17,549 bases of DNA from Melampsora larici-populina 98AG31 (taxonomy: Eukaryota; Basidiomycota; Pucciniomycetes; Pucciniales; Melampsoraceae), in NCBI RefSeq assembly GCF_000204055.1, contig NW_006768911.1:46545-64093 (forward strand). Direction: 5' to 3'. Both the position numbers and the translations under genes were made by a program. A model generated the notes under the pieces. It worked only from the letters and a program-made list of their open reading frames with translations. It had not been told where the DNA came from and ran no database searches. Below, piece after piece: positions 9,391 through 17,549 of the stretch; positions within the stretch are counted from its first letter, which is position 1; every line of letters begins with the position of its first letter.

Positions 9391-9456
9391 AGGGATTTGA
9401 ACCGGCGCACAGGGTTGGCCTCAAGTTGTTTGAGATTTCACACCCAGTGACACCAA
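9391..9456 (-). repeat. tRNA-like (SINE-type) fragment
   Basis: On the minus strand, GGTTCAAATCC (9403-9393) matches the B-box consensus with one change. About 40 bases upstream TGGTGTCACTGGGTG (9456-9442) is a loose A box. Between them CTCAA and TTGAG can pair as an anticodon-like stem. The loop lacks the conserved T and the T-stem pairs poorly, so this is not a working tRNA. LTR copy 1 has no counterpart for about 9310-9470, so the fragment looks like a separate insertion, possibly a SINE head. Confidence 0.4.
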
Positions 9457-9481
9457 TAAGAAAATAAAAAAAATAAAAAAA

Positions 9482-10213
9482 GGCCCTTGCTATTTGCAGC
9501 CCACACGAAATCCATGTAGGCACTGCCAAAACAGCCTCTACGTGAAGGTTTCCCACAAAAAAGTGCCTACATTTATGATGTAGGCACTTTTTCTTTTTTC
9601 AAATGACGCCTAAAGGCTGAAAAACCAATGTAGGCGTCATTTGTGTATGCCTACATTCTAAAAATAAAATGTAGGCGTAAATTTGAAGCGCCTACATTGT
9701 GTAGGCGTCACAAAAATGCGCCTACATATGTTAATACAAACACCCTTATAATTTAATACCAACACCCTTATAATTTAATACCAACACCCTTATGATTTAA
9801 TTCCAACACTCTTATAATTAATCTCACCACCCTTATAATTAATCTCACCACCCTTATAATTTAATACCAACACCCTTATATATTAATACCAGCACCCTTA
9901 TAGATTTGTATTCACACGTGTATAAGACCCTTATAACTAACTTAAGCGCCTACATGGAAAAAACACTCAAAAAAAGCGCCTACATTTTATTTTTAGAATG
10001 TAGGTGCTTGAAAATAGTGCCTACATTTTATTTTGAGAATGTAGGCGTACACAAATGACGCCTACATTGGTTTTTCAGCCTGTAGGCGTCATTTGAAAAA
10101 GGAAAAAGTGCCTACATCATAAATGTAGGCGCTTTTTGGCAGAAAACAACCGTGTAGGTGTAATTTGGACAGCGCCTACATGGATTTCATGTGGGCTGCA
10201 AATAGCAACGGCC
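9482..10213. mobile_element. 732-base foldback MITE with GCGCCTACAT-word arms
   Basis: It starts GGCCCTTGCTATTTGCAGCC and ends with the inverse (GGCTGCAAATAGCAACGGCC, one mismatch). The arms stay alignable for about 230 bases (9482-9714 against 9950-10213). It is flanked by TAAAAAAA at 9474-9481 and 10214-10221; this is an 8-base duplication but A-rich, so weaker evidence than the TIR. Each arm contains many copies of the word GCGCCTACAT or its inverse ATGTAGGCGC, often as facing pairs. The centre is a 22-base tandem repeat. There is no coding capacity. If transcribed it would fold into one long hairpin. Confidence 0.9.
9731..9903. repeat. 22-base tandem repeat, about eight copies
   Basis: Units of the type TTAATACCAACACCCTTATAA follow head to tail with few changes; two of the eight read TAATCTCACCACCCTTATAAT. 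They form the loop of the 732-base foldback. Copies lie directly next to each other with no spacers, so this is a minisatellite, not a CRISPR array. Confidence 0.85.
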
Positions 10214-10532
10214 TAAAAAAAATCCAGACATCTTCACACCTGACCAGCTCAGCAACAACAAGAACAATCTCAATTCTTAATTGACTCAACTTCAAGATCA
10301 ATACATCAACACTTTAGACTCAATCACGACTTTTTCAAAGACAAACAAACACTTCAAGACCCTTTGATTTATTTAAGACACACTCAAGATACTCAAAGAA
10401 AAAAACTGAACACTTCAAGACTTTAACACAATCACACACACAATAACACAATAAAACACTCTTAAAGAAACTCAAGAACACAATGATCAAATCAAACGCA
10501 TGATAGGATGATAGGATGCCATTCGCTAGAAA

Positions 10533-10735
10533 CAACGTTGGGCCGGTGCGTTGCTTCGAGTGCGCAACGTCGAGCAACGCACCGCAACGGGTACACGCGA
10601 GCAACGCCAAGCACCGCAACGGGTTGGCCATTGCGCAGTGCGTTGCCCCATCGGGCCGTGAACTTCCAGCCGTTGTGTTGCGGTGCGGTGCCGTTGCTTG
10701 CAACGCAACGGGGCAACGGGGCCAGCCCGGGTAAG
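10533..10735. repeat. Left subterminal GCAACG array of hAT2
   Basis: There are more than a dozen GCAACG/CGTTGC words in about 200 bases, in both orientations. Subterminal arrays of short words are known transposase-binding regions in hAT elements such as Ac, so that role is likely but inferred. The array is open in several frames, which yields spurious Ala-Thr-Gln-Arg-Asn type proteins on both strands. Confidence 0.8.
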
Positions 10736-11062
10736 CTTGAGCCAAGCAAGGTCCTCCAGCTCAGCATCCCTTGCTTCAACGAAGACATCCATTCCCAATC
10801 TATCGACGCCTCACACGACTCTTTCCGAATCGATCAACACCTCACACACGACTCACCCTTGCGTGACAAAACCATGGCCTGGACGAGCCAACCACAACAC
10901 CCATCTGGCCTACTCGTCAAGAAAAAAAAATTGATTCAACTTCCCTTCAAGTTCCAGCCCACTCATTCCCTTAATAATCATTTTCATCGTTTCATTGATT
11001 TCTCTCCCCATTTCTTTGTTTTACGTCATCATTCTTTATTGTCATCACTATCTTTGGTCATC

Positions 11063-14000
11063 ATGGACAGCAGTCCGACTTCCGAATCTTCCAATCCCCT
11101 TGGCTCCCAAGCATCTGAAGCCTCCTTTGTTCCACGGTTAACAACACCACTTCGTCGTTCCTCTAGACCACCCACACCTCGTAAAAGCATACCTGGCATG
11201 ATCCAGCCGTCTGCCGATAGTCGCACCACAATTCAACTTCCACAACAATCTACTAGTAGTTCATCGAAGGTACGAAAAAACAAAACCAAAAAGTCCCAGA
11301 ACAATCGAGCCACGTCTCCCGCAGCGGAATCTTCACAACGTTCAGCTTCAGACCCCGGCAAAAAACGAAAGCGATCACCTTCTAAGTCGTCACAGGTGAG
11401 TCACAGTGCAGAAGTCTTTTTTCAACTTAATTATTGATCACGTCACTCACTAATTGTCTATTCTCTCCTGTTTGATAGCATCCTTGTGACGATTTTCCAC
11501 CGGAGTCCGAAATGAATCAAGATTCAGATGACGGTCTCACAAAACGTCAGAAGACCAAGCGAGCTGAGGTACTTGAAGTCACCAGCGATAATGAAGAAGA
11601 CTCGCCGGAGTATACTCCTCCAACTGAGTATTTCGATGTGCCTTGGAAATCAGAGGGTGATGTAGGCAATTATATTATATTTATTAATCCTCCCACACAA
11701 AACAAAACTGATGTCTGTGTCTGTAATGTTTATCTTTTCACTCATTTCAACAGAAGGCCAAAGGACACCCGCCGTGTACCTATAAATGCCTTTTTTGTAA
11801 GATGACCGTTTGAGTTGCCCACGATTCACTGGGCAACCTCAAGATCCACCGCGACGGATACGGTAAAGGTTGTCGGCAATTACCGTGTAAAAAGCGCCAG
11901 GATGCCATTGATGGTGGAATGACTCTTCCACCATCACTTCTTGATCTCAAAGCAGCTGCGGCTTTGGATGTGCAAAAGAAGCTGCCCGAGTTCTTTGAGA
12001 GTAAGCTTCCTTTCAAGAACGAGGTACTCAATCAAATGCTGGCTGTATGGATTCTCGCCGAGGCCTTACCGTGGAGGCGAATTGAGGATTTGATCTTAAG
12101 GTCTGCATTTCAATATGCTCGACGTGATGCGAAGATCTTTGGACGTACATGGGTTGCCAGAGAAGCAGCTGGCATGTATGTCTCTCTTCAAGACACGGTT
12201 TTGAAAGAAATCACAGTAAGTTTCTTTTCTTTCTAACTATATCTTATTCAACCCACTGACAATGTATCTTTTTGTAGAACAATATTGGCCAGTTCACATT
12301 GATACACGATGGCTGGACTACTCACAACAACATCCACGCTTTCCTAGGAGCTGCAGTCACCTTCATCGACAATGATTGGAAATATCAAGTTCGACATTTA
12401 ACGCTGAAACTGATTGCTTGGCATCACAAGGGTGTATGGCTTGCACAGCCTTTGGTACATTTTATGAAAAAGCATAAGCTCCAATATAAAATAAGTATTT
12501 TTTCTTTTTTCGATTTTCTTCATTTTGTTTTATCTCATTCTTTTCTTGTGTTTCTTACTTACTGGTATTTTGACAAAATCCACATGCTTGCTCAGGTTAC
12601 GGACTCGGGCTCCAATAACATCACAATGGCTAATGAGATGCATGCGCAATTCTTGCAGCATGAGGAAACCTTACTGGACTCACTGGACTCAGACACCGGA
12701 CTTGCATACTCTTGGAACTCAACAACCGACTACGCTCGGTGCTTCTTGCATAAGATTTCTTCCACTGTCAAAGGTGGTTTAGAGGAGCTTGGAAGAGCGG
12801 CTCTGTCACGGAGCCAGGAACGCGAAGCGCTTCTTGGTGTCTTCCCTTTTTCTGCAACGCTTCCAGTCATTGCCGAAGAGGACGAAGACTCCGAAGAGAA
12901 CAACTCATCAACAACTCCTATTATTATTGACTTACCTGAAGAGGACGACCCAGTACCTGAAGAAGTCGAAACTGACCATGACTCTGCAGACGAAGATATT
13001 ACAACCGCAGCTCCAGATTACAATGAAGATACCGAAGATGCGAAGGACAATCGAGACCCCACCGTGGAGATTACACCTGGAAAATCCAGCGAAAAGTATC
13101 ACACAAGTGGCTCACGAAGAAAAGCAAATAAATTGAATAAATTGATCAGTAAGGTAATGTGTTGTGAATTTTTTATTTACAATTTTTGGACGTTGGAAAG
13201 CTGATGTTCACCCTGAGATTGATCCAGGCTAACTTCGTTTCGCGTTGAGTTGCTCGGTCTGCAGCATGGAGGCGCCACTTCGCAAGAACAGCGAAGTCTT
13301 TAGGCTTGAAAGTATTGCCTTTGACGCCAGGGTACAACGCTACTCGGTGGAATTCCGAATTTGATTCACTCAATCGACTGGTCCAGGCTCGTAAGGTGAG
13401 TAACTTGCTGTTTTTAATTCACATCTATTCCTCAACTTCATCATACCTACATGTATTGTCGTTCTAGGTCGTCAACAAACTGTTAGCTGACGACCTCGAA
13501 TTGGTCAACAAGAAGCAACGGCGCAAGGGAAACCATAAACCTCGTGGTTACTTCCACAAGATTTTCTTTACTCCAGCCGACTGGAGCACCTTAGAGGAGC
13601 TGACCACCGAACTGGCTGTAAGTGGTCTTGCGATACATTTGCTTTAATTCCAAGCTGACTCTCTTATCTGACATGTATATCCACAGCCTTTCTTGGACCT
13701 GACTAAGTGTATGGAGGGTGACGGACCCACCGGCTGCTTGGTTATTCCCGAGTTCTACGCTCTAAAGTTCCACCTCGCCTCCCGGGTCGAGGAACTTTCA
13801 CTGGGTGATGCGCTTCTTCCAATGATACGGTCGATGCAGGCGAGGGTAGATAAGTATTTTGACGAAGCCATACAGTGTGATACAACTGTCATGGCGACCA
13901 TCCTCAACCCCTTCTTTCGAGTTCAATTTTTCGAACACGCTTTTGGATTGGAACACGAGGTCACCAGACGTGCACGCAAGCTGCTTCAAGACAAGTTTGA

Positions 14001-14566
14001 CGCGCGCAAGACCAAGCTGGCCTTGACTGCTCCACCAGTTCCGACTCAGGCTGAACAAATGCCTAAGAAATCGGACCCGATAGTTCCAGGCAACCTGTTT
14101 CAACTTTTCAAGTCTCACGATCCCGAGGTTGAATCCAATGAGATTGCTGCTTACCTCAAGGCCACTCATCCAATGGCTTCCAACGACGACGCACGAAAAA
14201 CTAAGGCAGTCTTGCCATGGTGGAGGGTATGGCCATTATTTCATTTCATTTTGAATTGCAATTTGTATTTGTACTGATACTAATAGATACACAACTTATA
14301 GGTGCATTGTGCCGCTTTTCCCATTTGGGCCTCGCTGGCAAAAGAGTATCTGAGTCTATCTGCGAGCTCGGCGATAGTCGAGCGCACTTGTTCTGCGGCG
14401 GCAGATATATGCTTTTGGGACAGGGTCCGATCTTGTGCCTGGTGCGATCGAATACTGTGTCGGTTCAAGGCTTGGTGGGCGTCAACGTGTACCCCTAGGG
14501 CACAAGTATAAGGAGGCAAACGAAGCCATCGAGGCTTTTGGTGGTAGACGATCAAAGAAGAAGTAG
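11063..14566 (+). pseudogene. hAT2 transposase, nine exons, inactivated
   Basis: Exons are 11063-11395, 11479-11661, 11754-12215, 12278-12490, 12596-13153, 13228-13395, 13468-13617, 13687-14226 and 14302-14566 (about 957 codons). All introns are phase 0. The start ATG is chosen because hAT1 has its ATG at the matching place (MDSSP / MASSS). Exon 1 is Ser/Pro/Lys-rich with KKRKR. Exon 3 has a BED-like finger (CLFC at 11787-11798, His at 11847). The catalytic Asp residues are in HDGW (12308-12310) and TDSGSNN (12602-12604). CFLH follows at 12740, then an acidic insert, then RWNSEF (13345). Catalytic Glu is probably in NEIAAYL (14140-14142). The hATC dimerisation domain has WW at 14218 and IVERTCSAAAD in exon 9. 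Defects: TGA 11811-11813, TGA 13246-13248, donor ATAAGT at 12491, and a frameshift near 14425-14432, after which YKEANEAIEAFGGRRSKKK ends at TAG 14564-14566. Confidence 0.9.
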
Positions 14567-14786
14567 CACTTAACAACTTTACCACTTTAATCCGTTGTTC
14601 TTTCTTTCCTTAATCTAATTTCACAATCACTCTCTCATCAAATTTTTAATACTTTAACAAACACTTTGATAAATACTTTTGATACTTTAATATCCATTAT
14701 TCATTCTTTAAATCCTGCTTTATATTAATTGTTAATATTACATCTTGTGTGTGCGTGCCCTCCATTGAGTTTCAAGCACAATCACG
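14567..14786 (+). other. hAT2 3' trailer
   Basis: This AT-rich stretch lies between the transposase stop and the right subterminal array. Several ACTTTAATA/ACTTTGATA repeats are present. It presumably holds the polyadenylation region; no specific signal can be assigned with confidence. Confidence 0.5.
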
Positions 14787-14951
14787 CTGCGTTGCGCGCA
14801 ACAGAGAGAAACGGGCAACGCAAAGGTGCGCAACGGGCAACGCAAAGGCGAGCAACACAGCGGTACTGGCTTTGCCCGGTGCGTTGCCCCTGGGTAGCCA
14901 AAAAAGTCGCCCGTTGCGTTGCGCGCAACGCAGCGCAACGGCCCAACGTTG
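14787..14951. repeat. Right subterminal GCAACG array of hAT2
   Basis: GCAACG/CGTTGC words fill the last 165 bases of hAT2, ending in the TIR GGCCCAACGTTG. Open frames read through it as repeats of RATQR / VARNA type on either strand. They have no support as genes. Confidence 0.8.
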
Positions 14952-14968
14952 CTAGAAACCCCCCTCCT

Positions 14969-14974
14969 TATATA
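14969..14974 (+). promoter_or_regulatory. Candidate TATA box of LTR copy 2
   Basis: TATATA lies 11 bases after the hAT2 target duplication, in the position matching TATAA of copy 1 (3295-3299), followed by the shared CCCCAACCA(A/G)TT block. hAT2 therefore separates this core promoter from the upstream part of the element. Confidence 0.4.
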
Positions 14975-15267
14975 CTCACAACCTTCGCTTCAACAGCTAC
15001 ATACACTTCCATTTGCCCCAACCAGTTTGTTTAAGTTTTACTCCGATTGCACTCGGCATCACATCATCAAGTCATTCCCCTTCTTTCTCGTATCACATCA
15101 CAGTAAGTTTCCATTAATCTTTCTCCACTTTCCTCTTCTCTTTCATTCAATACTAATATCTGCTTCATCTTCCCCACTTATTCAATCAATGCCCACCTCA
15201 TATCTCCTTCTCCACCTCGATCTCATTGCATCATCATTGAGGTCCTCTTGGCTTTATTGATTTAAAA

Positions 15268-15560
15268 CTCGATTTTGGATCTTGATCAGGGTAAGTTAAT
15301 CAATTTCGATTTTGGATCATTTAAGTAAGTTTGATTTCAATTTTCTTCTTTGCTTTCTTCCTTCCTTTCTACTTGAATATACTGACATCATCATCTTTCT
15401 TTCTCCACTATCTCATCTTCTATATTTAGTTTTTGATTTTGATCCTTTTGTAAGTAAGTTTCCTCTACTTTCCTTTTCACCTTTATAGTTTTAATTCAAC
15501 TACAATTTTGATTTTGATCTTTCAATTTAAATCTTGAATAAGTAAGTGCTTTTCTCTTTC
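15268..15560 (+). repeat. Repeated GATTTTG(G)ATC plus GTAAGT modules in LTR copy 2
   Basis: The phrase (C/T)GATTTTGGATC or close variants recurs at about 15270, 15306, 15433 and 15508, each followed within 8-35 bases by GTAAGT (15291, 15325, 15450/15454, 15542). Further degenerate copies without the donor lie near 15598 and 15682. Another GTAAGT is at about 15103. It looks like serial duplication of a short leader exon with its splice donor. No long open frame is present in this part of the element. Confidence 0.45.
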
Positions 15561-16123
15561 TCTCTGACCTATGTTTTGCATCCTAAGTATACACCCTAGT
15601 TTTGATCCTTCTATTTAGCTTATCATATTGATCCCAGCTTGTAATATTGGTATCACATTATTATTTCCTTCTAATATTAAATCTCGATTTTGGACCTTAA
15701 TCTCAATCTTGAATAATACTGACACCTTCCTTTTGTTTGAAATCTAGATCTTCTTTACTTTATTGAATATTAAAGGACTATTTTCAAGTTATTTCTTCTT
15801 TTTGTGTGTTTTGTTTTGCTTGCTTATATGAAGACTATCTTTTATGAAGAGATGAGTAATAAAAGATTTGAATCTAATAACTATAATCAAAAATAATATA
15901 AGCCCAATCAGTTTGAGATGAGCAATGAAACTTGAGTCTTGAATTTGAATAATTCTCTAGCTCATGATTGTAATCTTGATATAATGAATTGATCTTGTAA
16001 CAAAACAACATAGATGAGTGACCAATTGAAGCAAAATATAAAATTGATTCAAATTTAAATCCTTGATTGAATAAATATCAAGAAGTAATGTTAAAAAGAA
16101 GATCATTGATTTTGATTTCCACA

Positions 16124-17549
16124 ACACCTGTACAAGACATGCCCTGGATGAGGTCATCCTCTCAGGCACAATGTGGTGATCAATTTATGGGGTCAATCAA
16201 AAAAATTCATTATTAGCAGTTTACCAGTTTACCAGAAAAGTTCAGCAGGGAAGAAAATTCAAAATAGAGGTTTTCAGATCAATTGAAGCTCTTATGGGCT
16301 TATGTATTGATCATTGCGTTCAGGTTACATCATTTTAATTCATATTACTTATTGAGATCATTAGAGTTCATTCACAATCTTATTACAAAAATGAAGAAAA
16401 AAAAACATAAGAAAAAATCAAAAATATAGGTATACAGGGTTAGAAATGGTTTTTAGGGTAGTAATATGAATTATTAGGTTTATGGGTTTAGTAAGATCGG
16501 AATATGAAAGACCAACATTATATTATACTGTAACAACTTTAATCTTGAAGGTTGATAAGGAGAAACAGAAGTTACTAGAGAAAAGGTACTTTTTTGAGGA
16601 TGGTAAACAAGGGTTATACATGTAAATTACATATGTAAAGGTGGCAGTAGCAGGATTTAAGGTTGCCAAAAGTATTTTCCGGGATTTGTAAGGTTATCAA
16701 AGATGATTTCCCATTACATGAGCAAGAAAAAAGCAGTAGCAGCTGTGAAAAGCAGTAAAAATGGGTGAATTTTGTCGAAAACAAAGGTTTTCAGCTTATT
16801 ACATATGTTGAATGACGTCAGATTGTGATGGTAGATAGGCCATTCAACCGAGAAGAATGAATTACATAATTTACAAACTTTAAATTACTAGTAGCGGAGG
16901 TTTATGAAAAAATTTATAAGAGAAATAAGAAATTGATGTGAACTTTGAAATTACAGTCACAAGCATACATGGAATACCAAAAACCTTAGCTTCACAACTC
17001 AATAACTCATTCATACCTCATCAGAAGTACCTGATATGGCACCATTTATCAGTCAGTATCACAAGCTCTACAAGATGTACTTTAGTAATCCAAAATTGCA
17101 CCCCATCTGAAAAAATTTGTAATCTCAAAATTTGGTTTGCAGCTAGTTTACAAGGAAATAATCACATGTATTCATCTTAAGAAGTGCTGTACATTAAATT
17201 GTGTCATTGATCACTTTTGGGTGTGAAAATTACATCATACATTAGTAACAAGATCATTACATTGCGTCATTACATGGTTTTTAGGGTTCTTTAGGCAGAT
17301 TTGGCTGGTTTTTGAGGCTGTTGACTATTGTAGAGGTAGTTACATGTGGATACAAGTACTCCTTGATGAGTTAGGGATAAATGTACCCTATTCGGCATCT
17401 TATACCTTAGTTGTAGTGTTATAAATCATACATTTATTTACTACATATGTACCAAGATCACTTAAATCCACCCCTTCAAAGCAAGGAGGACTTAATTGAC
17501 GTGTGTTAAGTCTCTTAGAAAATGATACTTACAAAAGTATTGAGAACAT
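16124..17549. other. AT-rich flank without recognisable gene
   Basis: There is no coding region I can support; the longest open frame (16938-17180, 80 codons) shows no domain or splice context. A short tandem CAGTTTACCAGTTTACCAG lies near 16218. TTACAT/ATGTAA words are frequent. If LTR copy 2 ends at 16123, the first bases here may be the continuation of the sequence cut at 8917. Confidence 0.4.

Larger units (their letters stand above)
10533..14951 (+). mobile_element. hAT2: structurally complete hAT transposon, 4.4 kb
   Basis: The left end CAACGTTGGGCCG (10533) is repeated exactly in inverse at the right end (14951). The flanking duplication is CTAGAAA (10526-10532, 14952-14958), or 8 bases GCTAGAAA if the G at 14951 is counted with the target, as is usual for hAT. 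Inside are GCAACG-rich subterminal arrays at both ends, a C/T-rich leader, a nine-exon transposase gene (11063-14566) and an AT-rich trailer. It lies in LTR copy 2, directly upstream of that element's TATA candidate. The TIR and 5' leader match hAT1 at 4640-5212. It cannot encode its own active transposase but its ends look intact, so it could be mobilised in trans. Confidence 0.92.
8918..16123 (+). mobile_element. LTR-like element, copy 2, carrying two nested transposons
   Basis: It begins TGTAGAACGCCTACGC, matching copy 1 (2504). Homology is clear over 8918-9020 and about 9110-9300, resumes after the 732-base MITE at a CAGCTCAGCAACAAC block (about 10240), and again after hAT2 at the TATA/CCCCAACCA block (14965-15030). 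The 3' end is placed at TTCCACA (16123), because its last 15 bases match the end of copy 1 at 12 positions. Flanks are ACGC (8914-8917) and ACAC (16124-16127), a possible 4-base duplication with one change. Removing both nested elements leaves about 2.04 kb, close to copy 1. It is either a solo copy inserted in the gypsy RNase H or that element's 3' LTR. There is no polypurine tract before 8918, which favours the first. Confidence 0.55.

Noticed and set aside
9391..9456. Functional tRNA gene
   Set aside because: The conserved T before the anticodon is missing, the T-stem is poorly paired and no acceptor stem can be formed convincingly.
9731..9903. CRISPR-like array
   Set aside because: The units are contiguous with no spacers, lie inside a foldback MITE, and the genome is eukaryotic.
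10508..11437. A 309-codon open frame as a gene
   Set aside because: Its first half is translation of the hAT2 target site, TIR, subterminal array and leader; only the part from ATG 11063 to 11395 is exon 1 of the transposase, and the end reads into intron 1.
12299..13204. A single-exon 301-codon protein
   Set aside because: It is exons 4 and 5 of the hAT2 transposase joined through an intron that happens to be open because its donor is mutated; there is no ATG at the start and it ends inside intron 5.
14719..15034. Arg/Gln/Thr-repeat proteins on both strands near 14730-15030
   Set aside because: They are readings of the right subterminal GCAACG array in several frames.
16938..17180. 80-codon protein in the right flank
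   Set aside because: No domain, no splice context and no neighbour; length is within chance for AT-rich DNA.

Overview
The window is eukaryotic and almost certainly fungal. Introns are short (62-105 bases) with GTAAGT-type donors and CTAAC/CTGAC branch sites, and there is no operon-like gene packing. The mix of a multi-intron hAT transposase, decayed Ty3/gypsy pol and GCAACG-word arrays resembles what I know of rust fungi (Pucciniales). That placement is inference. I see no intact host gene, no rRNA or functional tRNA, and nothing bacterial: this is a nest of transposable elements.

Layout. 1-329 is a spliced-looking, apparently non-coding locus. 353-1314 is a copy of it that lacks both introns exactly, and that copy is split by a 723-base foldback transposon (474-1196). 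1316-2503 and 4640-5212 are two halves of a decayed minus-strand hAT element (hAT1), separated by a 2.1 kb LTR-like element (2504-4635) that itself carries a 266-base MITE (3608-3873). 5213-6239 has no gene but holds a small foldback at 5598-5708. 6240-8917 is a broken Ty3/gypsy gag-protease-RT-RNase H region. From 8918 to about 16123 a second copy of the LTR-like element is split by a 732-base foldback MITE (9482-10213) and by a structurally complete hAT element (hAT2, 10533-14951). 16124-17549 is AT-rich with no recognisable gene.

How the parts relate. hAT2 has terminal inverted repeats, a 7-8 base target duplication, GCAACG-rich subterminal arrays and a nine-exon transposase gene with all eight introns in phase 0. 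The gene is dead: two TGA stops, a damaged splice donor and a C-terminal frameshift. hAT1 is an older relative with homologous TIR, 5' leader and first three introns. The gypsy pol, hAT1 and hAT2 all carry stops, many explicable as CGA to TGA, and the older LTR copy shows CpG to TpG/CpA loss. The three large DNA elements share one design: each end is packed with repeats of a short element-specific word (GCAACG, GGTAYCG or GCGCCTACAT). Insertion order can be read from the nesting: hAT1, then LTR copy 1, then the 266-base MITE on the left; gypsy, then LTR copy 2, then the 732-base MITE and hAT2 on the right.
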